Source: Brachionus sp. 'Tiscar'
Lineage: Eukaryota > Rotifera > Eurotatoria > Ploima > Brachionidae
Direction: 5' to 3'
Length of the DNA stretch: 64,000 nt
NCBI GenBank assembly: GCA_006352455.1
Contig: VANL01000039.1
Coordinates: 1-64,000 of the forward strand
In this document: positions 26,595 through 37,800 of the stretch, piece after piece
Position numbering within the stretch: position 1 is the stretch's first letter
Layout: each line of letters opens with the position of its first letter
Program-made: the position numbers and the translations under genes
Notes under the pieces: generated by a model
The model's database searches: none
What the model was told of the DNA's origin: nothing
The model's input: only the letters and a program-made list of their open reading frames with translations

Positions 26595-27118
26595 ATCACA
26601 ATCTCGGATTTGAATTTTTTGGGTCTCAATTTATTTAAAAAAGTGCCTATGGGCCTTTTTTTATGATGTTTTTTAGATAAATAAGAAAAGCATTTAAGCT
26701 GCTTTACAGTATTTATGATACAGTGTTGCAATGCATTTTAAAGTCTTGATTGTCTTATCTATTTGCCCAGTCCATTTGAGTTTACTATTTAACATGATAC
26801 CTAAATCTCTTTCCATGAATGAATGTTCTAGCACATGTCTGTGTGTAACATCTATTTTAGTGGTGAAAGTTATTTGGGGAGTGCTTTTGGATCCAAATCG
26901 CATAATTTTGCATTTTTTTGGTTAAACTTCATATGCCAAGTGTCAGCCAAGTTTACTTTAGTGTCAATATCTTCTTGAACAAGTTTTAGGTCAAGCGAAT
27001 CACGTATTGTGGAGATTAGTTTGCTGTCCTCAGCAAAAAGTTTACATACATTTTGTACTGATTCCGACATGTCGTTTATAAAAATGATAAACAGGAACGG
27101 TTCCAAATTCGAAATAAA
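26595..27118 (-). pseudogene. Decayed non-LTR retrotransposon reverse transcriptase fragment
   Basis: On the minus strand, two overlapping frames (27106 down to 26870, then 26903 down to 26694) encode the second half of a LINE reverse transcriptase. The first has EPFLFIIFINDM, the catalytic-box region KLFAEDSKLI, and ADTWHMKFN. The second has ERDLGIMLNSKLKW followed by IDKTIKTLK. One frameshift separates them. The catalytic FADD box reads FAED, and the similarity begins abruptly near 27118, as in 5'-truncated copies. The best fit is the Jockey/CR1 group. Downstream, near 26640, lies a possible 3' tail with AAGGCCCATAGGCAC. The copy is dead. Confidence 0.85.
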
Positions 27119-27872
27119 AGGATAGATTTAACTTTTTTTGAATATTTTATTCTTTTTTTATAAAGTTATAAATGAATGATTGCAAATTTTCATTTAACTC
27201 AAGTTATTAATATATCAAATAAATTTTATAATTTTTTTTCTTATTTTCAAAAAAAAAGAATTTTCTAAGATGATATAAATTATAAAGAATTTAGTTTGCT
27301 CAAAACTTGTGAAATTCTCAAACAAACTATTTAATATGATCAGGTAAAACTAAAGAAAAAAAGAATTAAAAGACAACAAAGTTTTGCACGTTGCTCTGCT
27401 ACCGTAATAATAAAGATTTAAAAAAAAACAGAGATTTATTTTAAATTATTTGGATACCTGAAAAAGCACATGCTCGAATTGTAGAGAATTTGACACTTTT
27501 TAAGACTGCTGTATTGGCTATATCATGCTGAAATTTTAAAATCATTTAAAAACAAAGAAAAAATGCAAACCGCAAATCTTGATAATGAAAAAAATTTCAA
27601 TAATGATTTTCATCTTTACTAACTAAATCCTAGAAAATTCTTTTTTTTTAAAAACCATGTTTATGAGCATTTAGTGCAGCATTTAAAAATATTTGCGGTT
27701 ATCTTTATTGAAAAAGAAGACTTGAATACTATTTTGAGAAAAACGAAACATAATTTCAAAAATTTAAATTTATTTAAAGATCTTTAAAAATTTAGCTCAG
27801 TTTTATTAGTACTAATACAACTAAATAATTTATTGATTAAATCTGTGTTATTTTAAATTGATAAAAATAAAA
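27119..27872. other. Intergenic, no gene seen
   Basis: A+T-rich sequence between the LINE fragment and the SMP-like gene. No exon, RNA gene or repeat is recognised. Confidence 0.4.
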
Positions 27873-28094
27873 TTATTGTTGATTTTTGGCCGCTGTTGAT
27901 TGTGCTCTGGCAGCAAACCCACTTTGAGCTGTTGAAGAAGATGGATTTTTAGCACCAGTTGATTGAATTCGACTAGCAGCTGACATATCCATTTGCGAAC
28001 TTTTTGAAGAAGAATGCGATCCGCTGCCTTTTACGCCGCTTCCACTAGAATGGCTTGAGCTTTTTCCACCACTTTGTCCATGTCCTCGATTCAT
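27873..28094 (-). CDS. Small SMP (seed maturation)-like protein
   Basis: An intronless frame of 73 residues starts at ATG 28094. The first 35 residues are Gly/Ser/His-rich and low in complexity. The rest reads AASRIQSTGAKN then FAARAQSTAAKN, an imperfect internal repeat. This pattern (A-S-R-I-Q-S ... F-A-A-R-A-Q-S) resembles the SMP family of seed-maturation/late-embryogenesis proteins known from plants, fungi and bacteria, which are small, hydrophilic and linked to drying or dormancy. The protein has no signal peptide, membrane segment or Cys. Family membership rests on recalled motifs, and role and origin are inference. Its neighbour, 184 bp upstream on the same strand, is another small intronless gene. 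Low-complexity Ser/Gly protein is the alternative reading. Confidence 0.68.
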   Translation of the reverse strand: MNRGHGQSGGKSSSHSSGSGVKGSGSHSSSKSSQMDMSAASRIQSTGAKNPSSSTAQSGFAARAQSTAAKNQQ

Positions 28095-28278
28095 TTTTGA
28101 TTTTATTAAAATTTTTTTTATTTAATTATTTTTTCTTTTTTACAGTTTCTTAAATAGCTCCATTAACAAAAAAAATCTTCAATTCTATTTTAAAAAAGAT
28201 AAAAAGTTAAAAATAAATTTTTATTAATAGAACAAACAATAAATAATCTTTTGATTATAACTAAGCTAAAATTATTAT
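28095..28278. other. Short spacer between two small genes
   Basis: This 184 bp spacer is A+T-rich and should hold the promoter of the SMP-like gene and the 3' end of the Cys/His-rich gene. No clear TATA box or polyadenylation hexamer can be singled out. Confidence 0.4.
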
Positions 28279-28536
28279 TTATCGTGCATTTTGACTTGGT
28301 GGTTGCTGAGGACTATATTGGGATGGAAGTTGCTGTCCTTGGAATTGCGGACAAATGTATCCTCCTTGATAGGGCTGACATGTATAGCCACTTTGATATT
28401 GAGGACAGACGCGTTTTTCACCAAATTGAGAACAAACATGATCACTGTGACAAACATGACCACACATTGGACATTTTCCATGGTGTCCGTGACCGCAAAT
28501 ATGACCATAACCTCCGCATATATGACAACCATGCAT
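28279..28536 (-). CDS. Small Cys/His/Gly-rich protein, possibly metal-binding
   Basis: An intronless frame of 85 residues starts at ATG 28536. Residues 1-35 are dense in Cys, His and Gly: CHICGGYGHICGHGHHG, then CPMCGHVCHSDHVC. Several CxxC pairs alternate with His, as in zinc- or copper-binding peptides. Residues 40-85 are Gln/Tyr/Pro/Gly-rich with CPQ(Y/F)Q repeats (CPQYQSGY, CQPYQGGY, CPQFQGQ). There is no signal peptide. No family is recognised. Three other frames over the same DNA are also open (28251-28601), so coding status rests on the regular Cys/His and PYQGG repeats of this frame. It is on the same strand as the SMP-like gene and may be a tandem partner. Confidence 0.6.
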   Translation of the reverse strand: MHGCHICGGYGHICGHGHHGKCPMCGHVCHSDHVCSQFGEKRVCPQYQSGYTCQPYQGGYICPQFQGQQLPSQYSPQQPPSQNAR

Positions 28537-31500
28537 TTCAGAAAAATTTAAGTTTAAAAAATGAATTTCATTTTAAAACATTATATTTAATCGTTATTTA
28601 AAAAGGATAGGTAATATAAAAATAAAAAAAAAGATTGCTTTAAACTAAAAATATAGTAATCAAATTTTTTTGAAAACTAAAATTTAAATTGTGTTATTTA
28701 ATATCCACAAAAATTTCAAAAATTTGTCGAGGGATTTAAATCAGAAAAATTTTGTATTTTAAAAGTAATTTTATTTAAAAGCCTCATAGTTTTAAATAAA
28801 GTAGACAAAATAAAACTAAATGGAAGCAAATTATCTAAAACTAATAATAGAATAAAATTTAAAATTACTTTTAAGGTTTTTAAAGCGAGCCTAAAGTCAA
28901 ATGTCTGAACTAAAATAAATTTTAAGGAATACCTTTTAAAAAAATAGACATCGAGTCAATTTTAAATTTTAAGTGCTTATTTAATTTAACATGAAAAATC
29001 TTTTGATACCATATTATTAAGTTTAATCCTATTTAAAATGCTTTTTTAATTTCTAAGTCGAAGAATAATAAATTTATTTTTTTAAAACAATATTGACCGA
29101 ATTTAAAAATAAAAAGTTTTGGTCTATATACGGTATGAATTTTGTCGTTATGTTTTTTTTAAGCCATAATTTATTGTTATCTTAAGAATATAATTTTTCA
29201 AAAATGGCTAAGTGCTTTGAATCTGTACATATTTGACAAAAGTTTTAAAAAAAAGAAACAATCAAATTTCTAATATTTTCAAAAATTTGCGACTATTGTT
29301 AATTATATAAAGGCGCAGATGATTTTTTAGATTTTTAAATTTCAAAGAAAAGGGAAAGCTATATTTTTTAATTTTTTTATTTAATTAGAGAACAAATTTC
29401 ATAATCTTTGATAAATCATAAATATTTATTGGTTTTTGTGGCGGAAATAGTATTTTAATCAAAACTCTCAAGATGGCTAACTAGGTCGAATTCAGCTGCA
29501 GTAAGTCTAAGCAGCTTATTTAAATTAGGACAATATCGTATTTCTATCATTTATTTTTCTCTTTTTTCAGGTATCGGATGTTTAAATTTTTTTACTTTGA
29601 ATATAAAGTGCTTTTGAATCGATTACAGCAAGAAAATATTTATAATCCAAGGTTTGCTCCAGATTTACATATTTTTAAAATCAAGTAGCGTTTCTTCAAT
29701 TAAAATGGATTTAAAAAGAGAAAAATTATATAAAGCTTTTTATTTAGTTGTTTTCTAATCAGAGCTAAAGCTCTTACAGAATAAAATATCAAATGAAAAT
29801 ATCGAAATAATTAAATAAGTTAGAATAGAATAAAAAGAAAATTAAAGTGGAGAGTTACTGGTGACACATGTTTACGTGGTTGAAGCTTTGAGAAAAAAAT
29901 GAGAATTTGTAGTAAAAATTTAATTGATGAAAAAATAATAATTAAGTTCATTTAGAAACCCAAAAAATATTTTTTTGCTAAATAATCGATTAACTACTTT
30001 AAATTAAGTGTATAATTACATAATTTTATTTATTAATAAAGTAGATGCAACGTGTTTATGTGAAATTAGTTTCCACTGGGTTCATTGAATCAACAACAAT
30101 TTAGTTTTGAATACTCAAATTTTATTGATTTTTGATTAGAAAAAATTAAAAATTGAGAATTTTAATGTTTAATGATTTGAATTGAATTGAATTTGGGCTA
30201 ATTTAAGACCATTATTTGAATGATTTAATTTTCACCTAATAAATTATGCATTTTCAAAATTTGAACCAAAAGAAGCTAAATAATTGAGGTTAATCATTCA
30301 AAAATCCTAAATTTTATTCACTTATTTGAAAGCACATATTGTTTATTTTTGTATTAAATAAAATTAAAAATTATCCAATTTTCGACATCATATTCAATAA
30401 GAAAATTCACTTCACAGTCCAATTTAAATGCCAGAGACATTGTTTTTATCTTAAAGTTAATAATCCCAAATTGGACAAATTAGTATTTTGGAAAATTTCA
30501 TAAAATTTTATAATTAAGATTTAATTTTTGTTTGAACTTAATTTGGTAAGCATTTCGATAATAAATCATCGCACTCACATTTTTGTCACAAAATTCCACA
30601 TAATTTTTGTTGACCATAAATATAAAGATCTAGCTTTAAATGTCTATATATATCTAAATTTATACTAGTTTTAAATTTGTATAAAAAGAAATTCTCTCTA
30701 TGTATAATCTTGGATTAAGAATCGAAGTTAGATAACTTTAGTTATATTTTTTCCGTCCATTTTCTATTCTAAGTAGATATGAGATTAAGGCATACAAAAT
30801 ATTATATTTAATTGTATAAGCTTTCTGAATTAAAGAGGCTTTATATCTTGACATTTTGATTTCTAAAGTTTCATTTTACGAAAAATTTTTTTAACATTTT
30901 TCAACAGTATTTTAAAGAAGAGTTTTTAAAAAATAAAAAAAATGAATCAATTTTTTCTTAATTGTTTTCTTAATTTCATCCATTAAATTTAAATCTAAAG
31001 AGAATTTATTATGCAATAATTTGTTGCTAATTATTTTTTACTAAAAATAATATACAAAATACAAGAATTGCAACTCAAATTAAAGGCCTATAAAATTAGT
31101 TAGATGTATTATTTTAAATATTTTAAATTTAAAAAATCAATAAACAAAATAAAAAAGTAAGTATCATTAATTAATTTTTTTATTACTACGATACATTGAA
31201 AAAATACCAATAATTTATAATAATTATCATTTTAGTTTTTAATTTAATAAAATTTTCACATAGTAGACCTAATTTATGAAAATAAGTTCGGTTGAAGAAA
31301 ACTAATTTTTAAGTGTATATCTTTGTTAAAAAAAAACTTTTGACTCTAGTATCTTGGTGAATTTCAAATTGTTAATGCTTCTATTGTATTTCATTTCTTG
31401 TTGCAAATGCCTTAAATAATTTTAAAAGTTAATTAACCAAACTTATATTTTGGTCTTTTTTTTTTTTAGATTTTTTGTATTATAGAGAAAAAATTAAATA

Positions 31501-32065
31501 AATAGAATAAAGGTAAAATGACTGATTCTAGTGAAAGACGGGACAAAGTTGCTCATTTGACTATTATTTTCTTTGCCTAATATTCAAATTTTTGAGGCAT
31601 TTTTTCAATAAAATAATCATTCTTATTCATTGTATTAATTACAATCACGTAGTTTTGAAAAATAATATTTAACTTAAACGCTATATTAGATGACTTTTCT
31701 TTAGAAAAAGCTTAAATAGAATTGCAAAACTAGGACCATAGTGTAAAATTGCACGGACAACTGTGTCACTATGCTTAAAATCAGTGTATTTGTTTAGTGG
31801 ACTAGTTTTTTTATAATGGACTAAAATAATTTATTTAAACGAAAAACCAACTTAAAAAAAGAATAAAAAAATTAAATTTAAAAATTTTAAATATAAGTTT
31901 TTGAATAGAGTTAACCTTGTGAATAGAAATTTCTCTATTTTTTCATAATTTTTAGCCTTTGGTCTTTATGTCTCAATCTATTGGAAAAGCTTGAGGAAAT
32001 CGGTTTAGAGAAAATATTCTTTAAAATGAACTGTTGTGCTTTTTTAATTTTAATTTTTTTCGGCT

Positions 32066-32091
32066 ATATATAACTTATATAAGTTATATAT
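32066..32091. repeat. Perfect 26-bp palindrome
   Basis: The sequence is its own reverse complement over 26 bases and centres on ACTTATATAAGT. It lies about 75 bp before an AT microsatellite. It is non-coding, and a cruciform or chance A+T symmetry are both possible. Confidence 0.8.
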
Positions 32092-32166
32092 GATTTTATG
32101 CATACAAATTTTATCCTACCCAACAACAATTACTTTTGGCTTTAGTGAATAAATTTTTAATTATTG

Positions 32167-32187
32167 ATATATATATATATATATATA
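32167..32187. repeat. AT dinucleotide microsatellite
   Basis: About ten uninterrupted AT units. Confidence 0.9.
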
Positions 32188-35100
32188 GCAAATTAAATAT
32201 AAAGAAGTAAACGTTGCAGATTTTTCCGAATTTGTAAACGTCGTTGATTCGAATGAAAATACTAAGAAATTATTTAAAATTATTTACTAGATTAAATAGA
32301 ATAAATTAAACTTTGAATTTCGATTTATTTGTTTAGGTGTCGATGTTTCAAAAATTGGGTTAAAAACTTAAGAAGCTGAATCATATGCTAAACATTATTT
32401 AATACAAATTATTTTTAAAGATTTTAAATCAACACAAATTCTATCAAATTTGTTTGTCTATTATGAAAGCTTTGAACACATTGATCAAAACCCATAATAC
32501 GATGGATAATCTAAAAAATTTTAATCCCTTATCAAATATATTTATTGATAGAAAACATTTCATTTTATTTTTTAGGGAAATTGTTTATTTACGACAAAGG
32601 CTAATCTCATTTGTATGGTAAACTTGTCAACTTAAAAATTATCGTGATTTTAACCAAATAAGATAATTCTCTTCACAATATTTTAAATCATACCCGTTTA
32701 GAGTATTAAATTACCGATACGCTCAAATATCATCATTTAAAAAAAATACAAGTTAAATATTGTTAAATTTTTAGTTAAAAAATTTAATTTAAAATTCTAC
32801 AATTTATTCAGTTATTCAGAGATAATAATCTACTTTAAATATAATTATTTAAAATCAAAAGTACCATTTAATTAATTATAGATAATGTATTTTTTTCAAT
32901 CTCAATTTGAATACCTATTTACTGAAAATCTTGAGCCAGCAAGTCAAAAAAATATTTTTTTATCATTAATGACTAGAAGATTATAGTTGACATGTTATTA
33001 ATTTAAAAAACATTTCTAATATTTTTATTAACAATAAGATTTGCAAATTTAATTTAATTTTTTTTTGACCTAATAAACGCCAGATTTTATTTTTTTCACT
33101 TAAAATTAAAAATTTACCAAATTCGTAAAATTTTAAAATTTTCAATACAAGTAAAAAATATAGAAATTTTTAAGTAAAAATTAAAAACTGAATTATTTAT
33201 TTCATTAGAATATCATTTTTAACAATGGATTCAAAATAGGACGATTATTCGAAGATTAATTTCTTCCTTAAACATTAATTTTTAAGGGTTCAATGAATTT
33301 CAATAAGTCAAAATCAAGATTTGGTTTTAAGAAATAATTTTTCAAAAATTATTGTATTTAATTTGAACTAATAGAGCTTTAAAAAGTTGCTTTTTTCCAA
33401 GTGCTTTAGTGATAATATTTTAATTCAAATTTTCTTTTGCTATATCTTAACTATTTGATAAGATTTATAAAATCCAAGATCTGGTTTTTGTAAGCTTTAA
33501 CTAAACTTGATAGTTTTAAATAAAAATTATAATCTTTACTTTCAGGGTCTCAATTTTCCAAATAAATTTTTAGTAAAAACAATTTTATAGGAATATAAGT
33601 GTAAATTTAAGATTTTTTAAATATAAATACTTGAATTTCAATCAAATAGTAACACAAAAATGTGATAGATTTATTTATTAGATTTTAATATTTTGAGGTA
33701 ACATAAAATTACAAAGATTTTTGAAAAGTTTCAAGGATCTTGTATAAAAAAAATTTGCATTTTTATTGAAATTAATTTAGTTCAATTTTTTGATTTAGAG
33801 TTAAATTAATCACATTTTTTTAGCTTTAGTTTATATATTTTTTGATCAAATAATTAATAAACAAAAATTGTAATTAAAAAAGGTTTCATGTAGATATAAT
33901 AAAAAATAAATAAAATTGTGTAAATATCTAAGTTTATTAGAAAATAAGAAGCTTTTGATCTAATAACAAGATAAGTATTATGTTGTTGTGTTTTATTTAA
34001 TAAGGACAAAAAAGAAATCCTGAAATATTATTTTCACAATTATTATATTTTTCATCCATATATCAAAAATTTATCAAATCTAGAGACAGTTGCATGAACC
34101 TTTAACATTTTCACATATATTTTTGCGAAAATATTTTTCTGGTATACAAAATATAAGCATTTAAAATATCTAATAAAGACTTTTTAATTATGAAAATATT
34201 GAATGACAAAAAAATTAGAAATATATAGTACAGCTTATGAATTACAAATTTTGAGTATCATTGAGTTCAAAATAAATTTATTTAATTCAGAAGATTGAAT
34301 TTATTTTATTTTGGTTTTAAGAATTCAAATAAATGACCTTAGATTTCTATTTAATCTTTATAAGTTATAATGCCAAAAAAATTAATTCAAAAATTCAAAA
34401 AAATCGTCATAGGTATCTAGAAGTTCTTATGTTAAATCAAATTTTAGCTAATTCGTTAACAACTACATAACTCCATGATATGAACCTTTACTTATTCTTA
34501 GTTCTTGTATTTTTTCTTTAATACTGTTTTCGATCCCATCGAGTTTCTGATTTTATAAATTTTTTCTAATGACGGACACCGACTCAAATATTTATGAGAT
34601 TTTAACTATGTGTTTTTTAAATATTTTTCTATAAAAATTCATCAATCTAAAATTATAATCATAATTTATTAATTAAACTCCTATAAATACAATTTTCGGT
34701 CCTAATCTTTCAGCACACAATTAAACACTGACAAACAGCTTTTTTTTTCTAATTGTATATTTGATTCATATTTTAATCCGCTAAAAAAGCCATTTGTAGA
34801 ATGAACGCGTGTAGGTGTATAAACATAAATTAAGCAAATAAAGGCATTAGATGCTATTAGTGGTGCTATTTACATTTTCCAATTTCCGATTTGTCTTAAC
34901 GAAGATTTCAAATGTCATGTATTCGATATCCATCTAGCATATTTTAACTGACGTGGTCTAAATTTTTGAACTTGTTTAAATCAACTGATTTATTCATTAG
35001 CAACGTTTGTTTATTGTCCTCAGCGAAACCATTGGAATAAATCAATAAAATTTAGATTAAAAAAAATAAGATAGAATTTATTAAAATTAGCAGGTCATAC

Positions 35101-37764
35101 GATTAAAGGTATCTTAAGATTAAGATTTTGTTTTTTTTTTTTATTGAGCTTTTTTGGTATCCAAAATCTTATTTTTAGTTATATAAATAAACAACTATTT
35201 TACAGCATTCTAGAATTTACTTGGGCTAAAAACAATTTTTTGAAAACTTAGAGTTAAATTATATTTTTGTGAATCTCGATAAAATTGCTTGGCAATTTTT
35301 CTAAGTTCAATTAAAGAAAATAAAGTAGTTTTTGGAAATATTTTGGAATATCAGCTGTCATTGAAATCAAAATTCATATTTTAATTAAGAGAGTTTGATC
35401 AGAAAGTCATAAAAAAAATAAAAATATTAACATTTTTATCGGACGTGTTCAAATGATATATCAAGAGATTTAATGTTAAAGCGATATTTTTTTCTAAATT
35501 AAGTTTTGAAATAACCTCATGATTTTTAGTTACTTTTTAAGCTTAAATATAACTTTTTTATCTCTGAAGAAAAATATGTCAGCATAATTTTACTTTTATC
35601 ACATTTTATAAATTGCTAAATTTGTGTGTAATAATTATAAGTTAGAAGTTTAATGGATTTTTTAAGAGCACTTGAAATAGATTTAAATCAAGATTTAAAC
35701 ATTTACTATGGTATGAAAATTAATTTGTCAAAGGTTGGCATTAAAAAACAAAAACATTGCTTTGAATTACGCAAGATTCGAGATTAAATCTTGATATTGC
35801 TTTTTTTAAAAATCATAATATATATTTAAAACGCCACAAAATTCAAAATAGCAACTAAAATAGATTTGAGTGGTCGAGTATCGTTGGATACTTATGGTCC
35901 TAGCAGTATCTTGATTTTGACCGTAAGCATTACTAAAAACGAGTTTGTCAAATAATTTTATTGAATAAATATTTTTTTTAAAGTAATTTTAATAAAAACA
36001 AAGCCTATGAGGTCAGTTTATTGAATCGATTTAGGAAAAGTTTAATTGGGAAACCTCGTAAGCTTTTTATGATCAAAATGATGAAATATTTTTGTTTTTC
36101 GAAAATAAACAGCTTATGCCATATTTGCTTTTGAATTAGCTTTAGAATTAGAAGACTCTTATCTAAATCATATAAATAAAAAAACATCAGCAAAAAATTT
36201 TTTATTTTCTCAATCTTACAGTAATTTAAATAATGCCTTTTAATCGAAGGTTAAATATTTATTTTAAAAAAACCTTATTATTTAAATTAAAATTTTGAAC
36301 ATTTTAAATTTTAGAATTTTTTCTCTTTTGGTTTTTTCTATTTTTAATTAAAGTAATCATTTTTTGAAACTAATTTTTGGTTTTATATTTTTCTAAGGTT
36401 TCTTAGAAAATCTAGACTCAAGACTTTATTTATCAGAACTTAATCTCGTATTACTAAAAAATATTTATTTAATAAGTTTTTCTAAGTGATAAATAGCTTC
36501 AAATAAAATAGAACAAGTCAAATTTTTATATTTTAATACAAATTTAAGATAGAAAATAATAGAAATTTTTCATGGCAACTTTTAATAAATCAAAAAATGT
36601 TAAATGAATTTAAAATTCGATTTTTTTTAATTTGATACTAAAAAAAGCTTACTAGATAAGAAAAATAGCATACGGTGTAATATGTCAATATTTCTCTTCA
36701 ATAATTAGGTAAATCATATTTAAAACATAAGCCTTTAAAAGTAGTCTACAAAGAATTAAAAAAAAACTATGACTTAAGTCTTTTCTAGATTTAAAAAATT
36801 TCAATAAAAAAGCATTTAATTAATTTGAATTTCAAAAATTACATATTTTTGTTTAATTAGTTGAGTTTTTTTTAAAAACAGACAGCGTTGACATTCTTAA
36901 ACATTTAATCACTAGGTGAGACGGATATTTCAACACATGTTGAATATTTTTGTCAAAAAACAAAAGTTAAATACAGGTCGATTTGATAGGTGAATTAAAT
37001 TTTTTTTCTCATTTTAACTCTCAAGTGCAAGTAATCGATCTTGATGAATATGAATAATTTTTGATTGATTGTCAATAACTAGATACACGCCTAGCTTCGA
37101 CATTAAATTTTAATTATTATAAATTGATCGGATACAATTTATTTATGTTTTTTTTTAATATAAAGAAACAAAATTTTAAATTTATTTCCTTTATTAGACT
37201 TGGGACAATTGTTATTTTAAAAATTAATAATTATTCTTTAGTAAAAGCCTAATTAAGATTTTTAAGAGAAATTTTGTTTTTCTTAAGGATAAATTTGTTT
37301 TTATTTATCAAATAGGAGTTGAAAATGTGTACTTAAACTAGCTAATAAAATTTAACTATTTTATGAAAATTTTCTCAAATAAGAAAATAGTTCACTATGT
37401 TAGTAGCCATCACTTGCTACTTAATATATTTTTTCTAGGCTAATTTGGCCAAAAAGCCAATCTATTTTACAGACCCAAATAAAATCTGTTTTAAATTGTT
37501 TGAAATTTTTGCAATTGCATCTAAGACAAATATTAATTTAGCCACTCAATTGCACGCTAATTAAATCAGCTGATTTTTCAAAATAGAACATTAGTTTTAT
37601 GAAGCGCCCTAATTGGACCAAGTTTCAATCTTGTCCCATTCAAGAGACGACCCTTGTTGTATAAAATTAGTCGCACAATTAGAAAAAATTGGGTCCCTTA
37701 ATAAACTTTTTTGTTTATTTTAAAAAATTTTTCTTTAATTTTAGACTAAACTCGGCCTTTATTA

Positions 37765-37800
37765 ATGCCGATTATGAATTTTGATGAATTTGAAAAATGA
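37765..37800 (+). CDS. Upstream ORF overlapping the Shroom start
   Basis: An 11-codon ATG frame (MPIMNFDEFEK) ends in TGA that overlaps the main ATG as ATGA. It lies directly after a TTTTAG acceptor, so it is likely in the mature leader. Such overlap suggests translation control by re-initiation, but the sequence alone cannot show use. Confidence 0.4.
   Translation: MPIMNFDEFEK

Larger units (their letters stand above)
28537..37764. other. Nine-kilobase gene-poor stretch
   Basis: I find no convincing gene. One weak exon candidate lies at about 29572-29687 on the plus strand: after a CAG acceptor, 38 open codons read YRMFKFFYFEYKVLLNRL.. and end in TAG. A perfect 26-base palindrome is at 32066-32091 and an AT microsatellite at 32167-32187. 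The last 150 bases, around 37650-37750, hold a TATAAAA-like box at about 37660 and a TTTTAG acceptor at 37744, probably the 5' end of the Shroom gene. Confidence 0.4.

Noticed and set aside
26540..26731. 63-codon minus-strand frame beyond the reverse transcriptase piece
   Set aside because: Lys/Ile/Phe-rich with no reverse transcriptase motif. More likely the LINE tail and flanking DNA.
28251..28601. Plus-strand frames over the Cys/His-rich gene
   Set aside because: They show no repeats or motifs of their own. Their His/Asp-rich composition mirrors the Cys/Gly codons of the minus strand.
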